From Apium graveolens (lineage: Eukaryota > Streptophyta > Magnoliopsida > Apiales > Apiaceae): DNA of 64,000 bases. Below are positions 1 to 11,128 of this stretch, piece by piece (position 1 is the stretch's first letter; the number at the start of each line of letters is the position of its first letter). The stretch lies in NCBI RefSeq assembly GCF_009905375.1, contig NC_133655.1, positions 41,330,422 through 41,394,421 on the forward strand, in the 5' to 3' direction. Under the pieces are notes generated by a model. The model saw nothing but the letters and a program-made list of their open reading frames with translations. It ran no database searches and had not been told where the DNA came from. Position numbers and translations under genes: made by a program.

Positions 1-1665
1 GTACATTAGCTGGTGACAAACATGCTTCCGCAACATTAATCGATCAATTTAGGTTAACTGACACTCTAAATGCAATTAGTGATATTGCTAGCATCAAACT
101 GTTTGGAGTTTACCAAATAGACACCTCAAGTACAAGCATATTCAATGCACTGTAATTATGTAAAAAATTTAGTAAACTAATACAAAAGCATATATGCTTT
201 TTCCTTTTAAGAAAAAAATACAAGATAAAGCTGGCAAAAAAAAATAAGAAGCAAAACTAGATCATGAAAGACCAATGCCTTCTTAGGAGGGCAGTAAGCA
301 AAAGCTACTGAATATTGTTTCTTGGTGCTAAGTAGAATCGGTTCTATTAGAACTTAAAAGCATATAATTATTGGACTAAAGTCGCTAAATATCATTAAAC
401 AGAAGTAAAGACAAGACTCTTAAAAGAGATGCTAGCAAAACAAAAGCTACCGTGTAAATTCACAAAACTAAAAATAGATATAGTAACAAGATAAAAAATG
501 AGTAGTTTCTTTGATAAAAAAATTCAATTCCCACCGAATAAACATCTTATAAAATTTCAAATTAAATGGAATTTCCCTACCACACGGGACAACAATATTT
601 TCACCTATCTAAAAGTCTAGCAAATTAATTTATCTGATATATTGTGAAACTATAGAAAATGAGCAATCCTAGGGATTTTGAATTTTTGTAGCAAATCATT
701 CAATATTTCGCTTAATCATAAGTTTCGATCATTATGATAAATGCAAGCTTGAATACCAAAAATAATAGAACCAAAATTAAACATACTGTATCAAATGCTG
801 CACAAGGATCTAACTGTAAACATGGTATAGAATATAGATACATAAAAACTTATACAGGATACAAAGCAAGTATATCATAGACAAATATCTTGAAAATGGG
901 CTATGCTCAAATCAAATCAAAATTTAAAAAACCAGAAAACTTACAAAAAAATTGAAATATCTTCTGAGAAAGAACTAGCAAGAAATCAAGCCCTGCAAAT
1001 AACACAAAACATATCATTAGCTTATAGCCTAACCAATTAAAAAACATTAAACATAATTAACAGGAAAAATGAAAAGTTTGATGAAAAAAAGTGCTTACCA
1101 AGGTGATAGATTCATTAAAAGAAACAAAACAATTGGGAATAATGGGTGTTTGTTGTATTCTTTGATATTATATATTTAAAGTTTAGTAATCAAGACTGTA
1201 CATATAAGTACATATGAAGTACTTCTCTTCATGGGCTGTCAATGGTGTCATCCAGACAATTCACAGCAGTTTATCATCTCCGGCGTCCTTCAAATCAAAT
1301 AACTTATGGTATATAAAACTCAACATCATAACTTCAGCAAGTTGCATATCGAAAATCCCACACTTCAAAATTGCTGTAGAACTTTAGTTACTAGTCAAAG
1401 CCATACAATAATCATGTTAAAGTAGAACTTTAGTTACTAGTCAAAGCCATACAATAATCATTTTAACTAACACAAATAAAAAAATGTTAAAGACCTAAAC
1501 AACCACCCCAATTACGCTAATTCACCGCAAAATAAACTGACCTCGAGTACCTGATAAAGAAATAGAACATAATCATTAGCTAAGTACTTCCATTAAACAT
1601 TACAAAAATAACTTGATGCAAAGCTCACAACCATAAACTTCATGTTCATAGAGTTTAATTAGTAC
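1..1665. other. AT-rich non-coding stretch
   Basis: I see no reading frame with recognisable protein similarity in either strand here. It would be the region downstream of the EMC3 fragment on the minus strand. I looked for the EMC3 exons expected next and did not find them. It holds a short tandem duplication at 1376-1467 and otherwise low-complexity A/T runs. It is probably interior CACTA sequence. Confidence 0.5.
1376..1467. repeat. 46-bp tandem duplication
   Basis: Two adjacent copies of a 46-bp unit beginning GTAGAACTTTAGTTACTAG occur at 1376-1421 and 1422-1467. They differ by about one base (CATG versus CATT near the end of the unit). This is a simple recent duplication in non-coding sequence. 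Confidence 0.85.
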
Positions 1666-2232
1666 CATGATCGACTGCTGACATAGCTAACATCCACAGT
1701 ACTCAAATCAATTCCATTCTGTAACATAGACCTGAACCTCTGAGTCAGAGGAAAAGGTATCTTTGCTGGAGAGGAGAAAAATTACAGGAATCCAGATTAG
1801 CATAAAATCAGTGTTTATCAATAGAAAAGGGAAGAGATTTAGACATGAAGTCTGTGTAATAGTGATATAAGATGACATGTTAGAAATTTTCATTGGAAGA
1901 CAAAATAACAATCAAGTTTAATTTCAATAAAAGGGACCCCGACATAAATCAAAATAAGAGCATACAAACCTTCTACGAATCCGAAGAAAAAGAAGTTAAC
2001 CCAAGCAAAAGTAAGAGTCTGACCAAGAGAATATAAATATAAAAACATTAGAAATCAATTTCAGTGAAATTAAACAAGAACGAATGCTTTTATCTAATAG
2101 AAAAGGTACCTGGGGTATGATTATAGAGAGGTTTTTCTTCATCATATCCTTAGCCATGTTGGGATCAGAGAACATTTGAGCCTGTTCATTTGAAGCAGTT
2201 TGGCCCTTGGGAACATGAAGTAGTCCATTTTT
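1666..2232 (-). pseudogene. EMC3: EMC3 (ER membrane protein complex subunit 3) gene fragment, three exons
   Basis: Three consecutive minus-strand exons with good splice signals read as one EMC3 segment. Exon 2232-2110 (41 codons) contains NGLLHVPKG, QAQMFSDPNMA and MMKKNLS, ending IIPQ. Exon 2018-1970 gives TLTFAWVNFFFFGFV. Exon 1765-1666 gives [20 protein letters not shown] and [13 protein letters not shown]. Phases match at both joins (0, then 1), donors are GT and acceptors AG. EMC3 is the Oxa1-family membrane insertase subunit of the ER membrane complex, about 240-260 residues in plants. Only a central part, roughly 85 residues, is present. I did not find the N-terminal exon or the C-terminal LFGLRG-type exons on either side. 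A weakly similar possible upstream exon lies near 3078-3018. The surrounding CACTA context suggests a captured gene fragment. M-to-K (AKDMM) and F-for-S changes look like decay. Confidence 0.8.
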
Positions 2233-3471
2233 CTGCAATGTTGTACCTAGTTAACATGCATGGTGTTAGTTGCTCATTTGTTTTTGTTTACCTATAACAA
2301 AACCATAGCCTTAGGAAGACTACATCAGTTTATTATCAATCACAAACCACTCTATTATACATGTAACTTGCACATATTGGGAAATAAACATACAATATGT
2401 TGTTTTACGAGCAATACATAGTTTTAAAAGGTCAAACACAAAAATTGATTGTGTATATTAGAACCATTAGATATATCAAGCTCATCATACATACCCACCC
2501 TTTGTGTAATACATACATACATATAACATAGCAGGTAAATACAATTTTTTCTTAAGAGTTCAATTGCCCCTATTTTCCCGAAAGATCACTTCAAAACTAT
2601 ACCTAAATCTTGACAAACAAAACCAAAAAACACCCTAAGGAACTTATAAACTATAGGCATATCAAATAATCACAAAAATAACAGGGAATTAGAGAGATTA
2701 CTTAATTACGATTGAATTTTATTTTCAACTCAAATACTGCAAGGTGAAGTGTCCAGGGGTTTTAATAAGAATGATTTAAAAATTGTAAGCGGACTTTCAT
2801 CAAACTCAGAGCAATCAAATCAAACCTGCTTAAAACTACCATATTAAAACCATTAAATTAAAAGAATACAAACTATGAGAATCAGTAATTCTAATGGTCA
2901 CCGTCTGATAAAACCACAAAATAATGAAATTAAGATGAATAAAGCTGTTATATATGAGTTAATGTTGTAAAATAAAACCACAAGTAAGAATGGAAAATTA
3001 AAGAAGAAAAATACCTAAGCTTGAGTATAGCAGGATTGTAGTAACGGAATTGAAAAATCAAGGAGAGACACATCGGCGATGCAATTAGGGCAAATTGTTT
3101 TTACCTATTTTATCAATTGTATAACATCTCTATATAGCAAGATTTATTATTGCTAAATCTGTAAATGAGATCATGGAGAGGGAAATGAGAGCAACTGTGG
3201 GTGTTTAGAAAATGTGTTCTTGGTGGGTGTTCTTGGTGGATGTTCTCGACGCAGGTGAGGGTGAGAGATGATTTTTGATGTTTTTGTTTTATGTTTTTTA
3301 TGTTTTTTGTTTTATTTTTAATTAAAAGAGGGGGAAGATGTGTGTTAAAAGAGGGGAAAGAATTTTGTTAAGGTAAAAAACTGGGGGGAAAACATGGAGG
3401 GAATAAATTATTTGGCTAAGGGGGAAAAACCGGGAAGCCGCGCTGATTAATTTTTTTAAAACAAACATATA
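2233..3471. other. non-coding interior of the CACTA element
   Basis: I found no credible coding region in this stretch. On the minus strand 3078-3018 can be read as a short exon ending AAGCTTAG before GTATTTTT, which might be the 5' exon of the captured EMC3 transcript, but the peptide is not convincing. 3190-3420 is G/T-rich with runs of GGGG and TTTT. Confidence 0.4.
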
Positions 3472-3590
3472 ACATCGGTTGGGCTAAAACACTGATGTTT
3501 ATAAAACCAAGAGACATCGGTTGTTTAAAACCGATGTATAAAACACCTTTTACATCGGCTCCAAAAGCAACCGATGTCTAAGAGGCGATG
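3472..3590. repeat. CACTA subterminal repeats (ACATCGGTT / AACCGATGT)
   Basis: Copies of the nonamer occur at 3472-3480, 3514-3522 and (partial) 3552-3558 in one orientation and at 3529-3537 and 3569-3577 in the other. The pair at 3514-3537 forms a short hairpin. A further GCGATGT lies at 3585-3591. In CACTA elements such subterminal motifs are bound by the TNPA-like protein. Confidence 0.8.
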
Positions 3591-3600
3591 TCTATTCTAC

Positions 3601-3614
3601 TTTTTCTAGTAGTG
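3601..3614. repeat. CACTA terminal inverted repeat (right end)
   Basis: TTTTTCTAGTAGTG reads CACTACTAGAAAAA on the other strand, the canonical start of a CACTA element. The three bases that follow, TTA at 3615-3617, should be one copy of the 3-bp target duplication; its partner is outside the window. Confidence 0.8.
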
Positions 3615-6521
3615 TTATCTATGCCCTCTGGGCTTGTTTTAGAACTAGAAGACTGTTTTTACGTGCCTGCAATTCGCAGAAACATTATTTATGTTTCTTG
3701 TTTAAACAAGAAAGGTTTTTCGTTTACAATAAAGAACAACAGTTGCTCTTTTACTTTGAATAATTTAACCTATGGTGTTGCACATTTATTTAGTGGTTTA
3801 TATGTTCTTGATTTAGATAATCATGTCTGTAATAAAGAAAACAAATGACTTAAAATGAATGACTCAAATTAAACATACCTCTGGCATTGTCGTCTAGGCC
3901 ACATAAATGAGAAATGCATCTCCAAATTACATAAGGATGGATACTTGGATAAGTTTGATTTTGAATCATACCAAGAATGCGAATCTTCTTTGCTTGGTAA
4001 GATGACTAAACCCCTTTCACTGGTAAGGGTCAAAGGGCCACTAAACGTCTGGAGCTAATACATAGTGATGTATGTGGCCCAATGCGTGTGATGGCTAGAG
4101 GAGCCTACTACTACTTCATAACATTTACTGATGATTTCAGTAGATATGGATATGTATATTTTATGAAGAACAAATCCGATTCTTTTAAAAAATTTAAAGA
4201 ATACAAGGTTGAAGTAAAGAAGCAAATTGGTGGAGATGCAAGTATTAAGATTTTACGATCCGATCGTGGGGGTGAATACTTAAGCACCGAATTTAGAGAG
4301 TATTTGAAAGAGTGTGGTATTGTATCACAACTCACTCCGCCAGGAACACCTCAATGGAATGGAGTTTCACAGAGGACAAATCGTACCTTGTTGGACATGG
4401 TGCGATCGATGATGAGTTATGCAGATCTTCCAATAAGTTTCTGGGGTTACGCTCTAGAAACAACGGCTTTCACACTTAATCGTTTTCCTACTAAGAAGGT
4501 TCAAAAGACTCCATATGAGATATGGAAGGAGAAACGGTCAGGCATGAACTTTATGAAAGTTTGGGGATGTAAGGCATTTGTGAAACGTCAAGTATCTGAC
4601 AACTTAGACCTAAATCCGAAGAGTGCAATTTTATGGGATACCCTAATGAAACAAAGGCGTATTATTTTTATAGTCCTTCTGAGCAGAAAGTGTTTATTGC
4701 TCGAGATGCTGTCTTCATGGAAAGAGATTTTATTTCCAAAAGAAACAGTAGGAGAACTATAGATCTCGATGAAGAACAAGAACCACAAAATAGCATTGAA
4801 CCTGAAGTGGAACAAGAGAAGAATAATGATAATACTCAACAAACACAGGTTGTTCGTAGATCTGGTAGAATTCGCCATGAGCTAGAGATATATGGATTTC
4901 TCTTGACTCAGTGTGGTGATTTGATGCTCATAGATGAAGATGAGCCTCTCACATACCAAGATGCTATGAACAGTCCAGACTCTAAGAGATGGCTTGAAGC
5001 CATGAAATCCGAGATAGATTCCATGTACGAAAACCAAGTATGGACTTTGGTTGATCCACCTGAAGGGGTAAAACCCATAGGGTGCAAATGGGGTTTTAAG
5101 AAGAAAAAAGACATGGATGGAAATGTTCAGACCTATGATGCTAGGCTGGTTGCAAAAGGTTTCAAACAAATTCATGGTATTTACTATGATGAAACTTTCT
5201 CACAAGTGGCTATGGTAAAGTCTATAAGGATTTTACTTGCCATTGCAGCATTCCATGATTATGAAATTTGGCAAATGGATGTCAAAACAGCCTTTCTTAA
5301 TGGAAGCCTTGAAGAGGATGTGTACATGACACAACCTGAGGGTTTTATCGATCCAAAGAATGTTGGCAAGGTTTGTAAATTGCGTCGATCAATTTATGGA
5401 TTGAAGCAATCTCTAGGAGATGGAATATCTGTTTTGATGAAATAGTCATAGAGTATGGCTTTGTTCAAAACGAAGATGAACCGTGTGTTTACAAGAAGGT
5501 TAGTGGGAGCTATGTGGCATTCATAGTATTGTATGTTGATGATATACTACTAATGGGGAATGATATACCTTCTCTAAAGGCTGTTAAGACTTGGTTAGGG
5601 AGCAATTTCTCTATGAAAGACTTAGGAGAGGCATCCTACATTCTAAGAATGAGGATCTATAGAGAAAGATCTAGAAGGATGATCGGTCTAAGTCAGAGCA
5701 CATACATTGATAAGGTTTTGCATCGTTTTGGAATGCAAAATGCAAAAAGAGGATATGTCCCCGTGTCTCAAGGGATAACGATCTCTATGGACCAGTGTCT
5801 GTAATCATTGGATGAGATGGACCACATAAATAAAGTTCCATATACTTCAGTAATTGGATCTATCATGTATGCAATGGTATGTACTCGCCCAGATGTCTCG
5901 TATACTTTGAGCATGACGAGCAGATACCAGTCTAATCCGGGTGAAGGTTACTGGACGGCAGTCAAGAATATCCTTAAGTACCTGAAAAGAACTAAAGATT
6001 CATTCTTGGTGTATGGAGGAGAAGAGAAACTCTTTGTAAAAGGTTACACCGATGCAAGTTTCCAAACAGACAGAGATGATACTGTATCACAGTCTGGTTT
6101 TGTGTTTTGTCTAAATGGAGGTGCTGTAAGCTGGAAGAGTTCAAAGCAAGAAACAGTAGCTGATTCTACAATGGATGCTGAGTACATTGCAGCTTGTGAA
6201 GCAGCTAAGGAGGCCATTTGGATTCAAAAGTTCATTTCTGATTCGGGAGTAGTTCCATCGATCGCAAATCCCATTGATCTATACTATAATAATAATGGAG
6301 CCATTGCACAGGTTAAAGAACCTAGATCACACTCCCGGGCCAAACATATACTCATGAGATTTCACCTTATTCGAGAGATTAATGAAAGGGGTGATATACA
6401 CATATGTAAAATGCACACAAATGATAACATTGCAGACCCACTGACCAAAGGCTTGTCGCAGCAGAAGCATGATGGTCACACTAGTTCCATGGGTATTAGA
6501 TATATGGGTGATTGGCTCTAG
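3615..6521 (+). pseudogene. Ty1/copia polyprotein remnant (PR tail, GAG-pre-IN, IN, RT, RNase H)
   Basis: Protease-end motif PSGLVLELEDC begins right after the CACTA junction. The GAG-pre-integrase zinc motif (LWHCRLGHINEKCISKLH) follows at about 3883. Integrase has DFSRYGYVYF and SDRGGEYLS, then PGTPQWNGVSQRTNRTLLDM; the usual E of NGVAER is changed to Q. RT shows WQMDVKTAFLNG and YVDDILLMGN, and RNase H ends with the ADPLTKGL motif before a stop at 6521. Breaks: a TGA at about 3846, a TAA-containing stretch near 3873, frameshifts near 4011, 4640 and 5420, and a TAA at 5802. It therefore cannot make a polyprotein. Copia family is certain; the lineage is not. Confidence 0.9.
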
Positions 6522-6535
6522 TGCAAGTGGGAGAT
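6522..6535 (+). other. Polypurine tract of Copia-1
   Basis: AGTGCAAGTGGGAGAT directly precedes the LTR start TGTTAGTG at 6536. The purine-rich AAGTGGGAGA is the plus-strand priming site typical of this copia group. Confidence 0.7.
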
Positions 6536-6829
6536 TGTTAGTGTAGGTGCCCTAGAGGCAATACATTATTATTTTAAATCTTTGTGCCAGTTGATCATTC
6601 AATAAATACGACCTTAATTACTGCGATATTTTGTTAGCATAATAAATGTCCTTAGAATCATGATACGCATTGTATAGTTTAAGTACATGACTTGAACTTG
6701 AGATTATATAATATATCATATTCTTAATGGTCCCAAGTCGAGTATTTTTACGACCGGTATCTTCGTGTAATATTATTTGTGGATTTGGTATAATATTAAA
6801 GCCAAATGAAAATATATTCAATGATTGTA
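6536..6829 (+). repeat. Start of the 3' LTR of Copia-1 (truncated or of unknown end)
   Basis: It begins TGTTAGTGTAGGTGCCCTAG, directly after the polypurine tract, and contains the segment TTCTTAATGGTCCCAAGTCG found in many plant copia LTRs of this type. The 5' LTR is not in the window, so the length and end cannot be measured. The end given is only where the copia-like sequence fades. Confidence 0.6.
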
Positions 6830-9800
6830 CGTTTGTGTGAGTAAAAATTTCTGCCTTATAAATTTGCTTTATGTAGTGTATGATTTTTTTTTCAAAGCAA
6901 GAGTTTATTTGTTTGCTTTATTTTTGTTTTATAAGGAATATTCTAAACCTTGGAGAAATTCCTTTTAAAAGTTATTTTATTCACAAATTTCAAAAGTGAT
7001 TTTATAAAATTTCTAAAAATCCAAGTTATTTTATGGTATAAATTTTATAATTTTTGAACTTGTATTTTATTTTATAAAAATAAATCTTTACAAATTTTAT
7101 TTGTTATAATTATCAAATTACATAAGAGACCATGCATGCAAATCACCCATCTATTCTCTCAAAGGGCAAATAAGACTTTTCCAACCCCACTAACTCATTT
7201 GATTATTACCAAATTACTACATTAGCCTTGCATGCAAAATGGCCTAACTTTAGCTAAAGGACATTTTTGTAAGTTCTCACTTCCACTCATTATTTGTCAA
7301 CCAAAAAGCATAAAAAAAATCAAAGTGGGAGAAATCATTCCACTCATTCCACATTCCAACACACCACAAATTTTCTCTCTTTCCCCCCCTCCCACCTTGC
7401 TCTCGGCCGAAGGCCAAATTCCCCACCCCCCTTCCATTTTTCAATTCATTCTTCATCTTCCCAAGTGTAAATCTTTTACCTACATTCATCTTATATACTT
7501 TCCAAGTGTTTTGAGACTTGGAAGTTGAAGTTCCATGGATGCATGTGTAGTTCTTATGTGATCTCCAAAGAGAAACTCTTGATTCTTGTGAATTCAAGAG
7601 CTCTCTATGAGATATATTATGTATATGTGCTAACTAAGTGTTTTATGGAGATATCATGCTTTAAAATCCTTTGCATGCTACTGAAATTTCATTATATATT
7701 TATGTTTAGCCATGCATGCTAGTTTTAAGACATTAAAATGATGATCAACCATGTTTTGCATGCTATTCTTTTCGAAATCATGTTGTTATGTTTAAAAATC
7801 TATAAATGCGAAATAGGTTTGCTTGAAATAGATTGTTTCCATGATAAATTTCTTATTAATACTTAAAAGAAGTTATATTTCATGATTATTAAGGATGAGT
7901 ATTAGGTGCAAGTGGATTTTTCTAGCATTTAAAACTTTATGCCTAGCCGAAAGCTTGTTATGTGCTTTCCATGAGTTGCATGTTATATATTTAGTTGCAT
8001 TTTGTTGTTTTTGGGCATGGATGATCTCACCCAAGGTTATTTTGAGAATAAGGGAGTTAGTTCAGTAGATTACCATGTATAAGCCTTGGTTTAAGTATTG
8101 AGTTGTTGTTAATTGAGTTTTTCAAGTCAAAACCTTGGAAAATGAGAGTTATAGTTTCTGCAGAAAATCACTTTAGTATCCTGAAGTTTAGAGTGAGTTT
8201 TGGCCATGTCATTAATGTGCACTTTGAGGCCCAAGACACCAGAAGTTAGTATCGGGAGTATACAAAAGGTTTTAGGAGTTGGTTGGAGGTTTGCATGTCT
8301 TTTGGTTAGGTGCACAAGTAGAATCACAAAATCTGTCCAGCAGGGGACAGTTTTGTTGCAACTTAGAAATAGGGAGATTTGACCATGTCATGGATAGGCC
8401 CTCATTAGGCCCAATTGGGCCTTAGTTAGAGGGAGTGTCAGAGAAGTTTTTCCAACCATAGTTCATAGGATATGAGTTAGAACCATGTGTCACAAGTTAA
8501 TTCAAGTCATGGCATTTTCTGCCCAGAAAAGCAGGGGAACCTTGGACTTTTAGCTTAGGCCCAAGAAGGCCCAAGCCAGGCCCTTGAGCCACATCAAGCT
8601 TGTGAGATGCCCTTAGGTCAGGAGAGTCTTGTGTAAAAGTTTTGAAGGAAAACTTGTAGTTTAAGAGTGCCTAATGCACTCAAGAAACTATAGTTGTCAT
8701 TCTGAAATTTGCACCAGTGAGCACTATCACTTATCACATAGTTTTAGAACACTTAGAAGTGAGTATTAGGTCGACCACCATAGTTGTAAGATAGTATAAG
8801 GTCAGTAGAGAAAAAGGCATAAGTGAGGGTCAATAGGTGTTGGATAATTTAGGAAAGGCACATCGAGTTAGGAAGCCAAAATTAGAGGACTATGTCTAGT
8901 TTAGCGACCAAGTGACTTAAGTTAAGAGTCGAGATCATCCAAGCCTAGTGTTGCATTATGGTATATATGGTGTTATTTGGTGTTAATATATGATATGTGA
9001 TTATGTGGCTATGTGTGTGAAATTGTAATTTAAAAGTGAATATAAATTAAGTGCATATAGGCCTAAGTGCCATCCGTGTTAAATTTCGAGTTATAAATAG
9101 GTTAAGTTGGTGAGAATATATTATAATGAGGATTATTATTATTTATGTAGGATCTCGAGATGAGGGAAAACTTACCATAAAGGTCGAGTGAAGCTCCAGT
9201 TGCTCCTACCAGTCAGACCAGACCAGCCTATCTCAAGGCAAGTGATTCAACTTGACCTTCGTATTTACTATAAATAGTTCATATATATATTGATGCAATT
9301 ATCCTGAGTCATTTGATATGTTTTAAATAAAGTGTATCTTATGTTTATCTTTGAATCATATAGAAATGCCATGAACCCTCGAGTACGTATTGCAAGTAGT
9401 TCAAAAGTCTTATCATGACAGTATATTCAAGTAATTCGAATGCCATGATAAAATAAAGAGTTGTTATAGCACTCGGTTGATTCTCTTGATTACCATGCTA
9501 ATGATTCCTAAGTAATGATATCTCATCCTGATACTTGAATCCCTATAGAACCTTACCTTGATACCTGAAAGCCAGATATTTATCAAAGTTGTCCCTAATT
9601 GATTGATACCCCTCTTTCTTATCCTAAAGCTTGTCAATTCGGATATATCCTGAGCTAAAAATCATTTTTTCATACCTTAACACCCTTAGTATTCATGAAG
9701 CTTACATTCTTGATGATCCAGCACTTGAACCTTGATGAGAAACCATTGCTTTAAGCCCAATTTGGCACTTTCTTTCATGATAACCAATAGCCTCACTAAA

Positions 9801-10634
9801 TTCCCTTGTCCAAACTTTGATACATGAAAACCATTCAGTTACCCTAATAGAGTTTAGTTTTTTGAATCATGGCTCTGAGATTTAGTACCATATTTCTCGT
9901 GTTTCGAGTTGATCTATAATCCCTTAATAAAAATGTTTACTGTAAAAAGAGATTTTGTCATAATTCGGCATCAGTTTTTGAAATAAATAAAATGTGGGTT
10001 TTTCAGTCCCAAGGGGGATAAATGTTTTCTTTGAACGGTGGATCTGGACTGAGACGCGAGTCCTTTCCACACTTATATTAGGCTTAAAAGTTGCCTAGGG
10101 ATTCCCGTTAATGTTTTGGAACCCAGCGAGGTTCGGGATTACTTCGCGACTGATCACCGGCTGTAATCCGTAGCGTCATAAAATGATTTTGATTAAGATA
10201 TGATTTTGAAATTGTTTTGATATAAACGGAATGATGCCATTATCCAAAGTTTTATCTCTCGTTATCTCAGATTATGTCTTCCCATTGACATTCTTTAATA
10301 TATATCTCGATTTATGTTTTGTATCGTATTGTTTAGCACTTGTTGATCATTTGGCTCACTCCTTGCTTTACCCTGATATTATAGCTAGCAGCTATGGTTA
10401 GATTCAAGCAGACTGCCCGTAAGACCTGTGATGCTAATGCTTATGTTCGAGCGCAGGTAAAATAAGTAATAATAGTTTGTGTGAGGACTCGGTACTTTTA
10501 ATCAGATATAATAGTTGGTAGTGTTGGGCTGTTCCAAACCCTAAACTGTAAGATCTTGGAGTTGGTTGTGTATTCTTCATTTAAAATATTGTAATAGTTA
10601 TATTTAATTTGTTGTTTAAGTTGGGGGTGTGACA
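6830..10634 (+). repeat. 5' LTR of Tekay A, about 3.8 kb
   Basis: The right end is clear: GGGGGTGTGACA at 10634 followed by the primer-binding site. The left end is not defined because the 3' LTR is absent. I place it near 6.83 kb from comparison of internal landmarks with the Tekay E LTR (the segment CTCTCGGCC lies at about 7402 here and 57430 there). The LTR holds no long reading frame, but its last 240 bp carry a short coding exon (10394-10456). 7370-7440 is pyrimidine-rich, as expected of a transcript leader. Confidence 0.65.
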
Positions 10635-11128
10635 GGTTTTGGTATCAGAGCTACGGTTTAGAGTCCCTGGACAGCCCAAATAGGTTATAGGATTTGTGTG
10701 TAGGTTATAGATATTATGCGAGAGAGTAGGTTAAGTAAATTATTATTAATACTCCTCTTATTGGTTGTCAGCAAAGGGCGCATTCCTCGTCATCCTCTGG
10801 GTCGGATGACACTATTGCTTTCTCCGTGTATGCTGAGTTGAGGCGCGAGTTTGACATACTTCAGGGCAAGTACGACCGACTGATAGACCGACTGAAGAAC
10901 GTGTATCCGGACAGCCAAAACTATGAAGGGAAGCCCAAGGAGCAGATGACTGCGAGACTTGAGACCTTGGTTCAGTACGTCAACACTAAGCTTGAGGAGA
11001 TGCCAGCACATCGGGACCGTACCAACCAGTATGTCATTCAGATGGTGGCGGCTGAGCTCCAGAGCATTGTGAAGACGCTTCAAGAGGAAAAGACTACCAA
11101 GCCCCGTTCAGATGGAGTGGAACCTTAG
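10394..11128 (+). CDS. Spliced leader gene of Tekay A with a histone H3 tail-like N-terminus
   Basis: Exon 1 (10394-10456, 21 codons) starts with ATG inside the LTR and reads M-V-R-F-K-Q-T-A-R-K-T, which matches the histone H3 N-terminus (R2, K4, Q5, T6, A7, R8, K9) at seven of the ten positions after Met. It ends GCGCAG before the donor GTAAAA. Exon 2 starts after the acceptor TTGGTTGTCAG at 10772 and runs to TAG at 11128 (118 residues). Exon 1 ends in phase 0 and exon 2 is open in phase 0 from its first base, so the join is in frame. The 315-bp intron removes the LTR end and the primer-binding site. Exon 2 starts with a Ser-rich acidic patch (HSSSSSGSDD) and continues as a probable coiled coil (YAELRREFDI, YDRLIDRLKN). 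The splicing and function are inference. The exon arrangement recurs in Tekay B. Confidence 0.5.
10640..10651 (+). other. Primer-binding site of Tekay A
   Basis: TGGTATCAGAGC, complementary to the 3' end of initiator tRNA-Met, begins 5 bases after the LTR end at 10634. Confidence 0.9.

Larger units (their letters stand above)
1..3614. mobile_element. CACTA (En/Spm) DNA transposon, right part; left end outside window
   Basis: The right boundary is well marked. At 3601-3614 the sequence TTTTTCTAGTAGTG is the reverse complement of a CACTA terminus, and 3472-3590 holds several direct and inverted copies of ACATCGGTT/AACCGATGT, the subterminal repeat type of plant CACTA elements. Immediately after the terminus, at 3615, a Ty1/copia reading frame begins in mid-domain, so the element is inserted in a retrotransposon. 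No CACTA transposase is visible in 1-3600. The interior is AT-rich, non-coding sequence plus an EMC3 gene fragment, so this is most likely a non-autonomous, gene-capturing element. The left terminus, target duplication and true length lie outside the window, so it is an inference that everything from base 1 belongs to it. Confidence 0.7.
3615..6829 (+). mobile_element. Ty1/copia retrotransposon (Copia-1), 3' part
   Basis: Starting abruptly at the CACTA end, the plus strand encodes the copia order protease tail, GAG-pre-integrase, integrase, reverse transcriptase, RNase H, then a polypurine tract and an LTR start at 6536. The gag, most of the protease and the 5' LTR must lie upstream of the CACTA insertion, outside the window. 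The right end is uncertain: clear copia LTR similarity fades near 6.8 kb, where the long LTR of Tekay A appears to begin. Confidence 0.85.

Noticed and set aside
1..1665. Further EMC3 exons toward the C-terminus
   Set aside because: I searched the minus strand for the LFGLRG and GEENA-type exons expected next and found no match with splice sites.
3588..3848. 86-codon open frame starting MSILLFLVVLS
   Set aside because: It is a chimera: the first nine residues come from the CACTA end and the rest from the copia protease tail, so the ATG is accidental.
7232..7528. 98-codon open frame in the Tekay A LTR
   Set aside because: Low-complexity Pro/Ser/Ile-rich translation of a CT-rich leader region, with no similarity and no splice support.
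10640..10651. tRNA gene fragments at the TGGTATCAGAGC sites
   Set aside because: These are 12-13 base primer-binding sites next to LTR ends; no tRNA cloverleaf is present.
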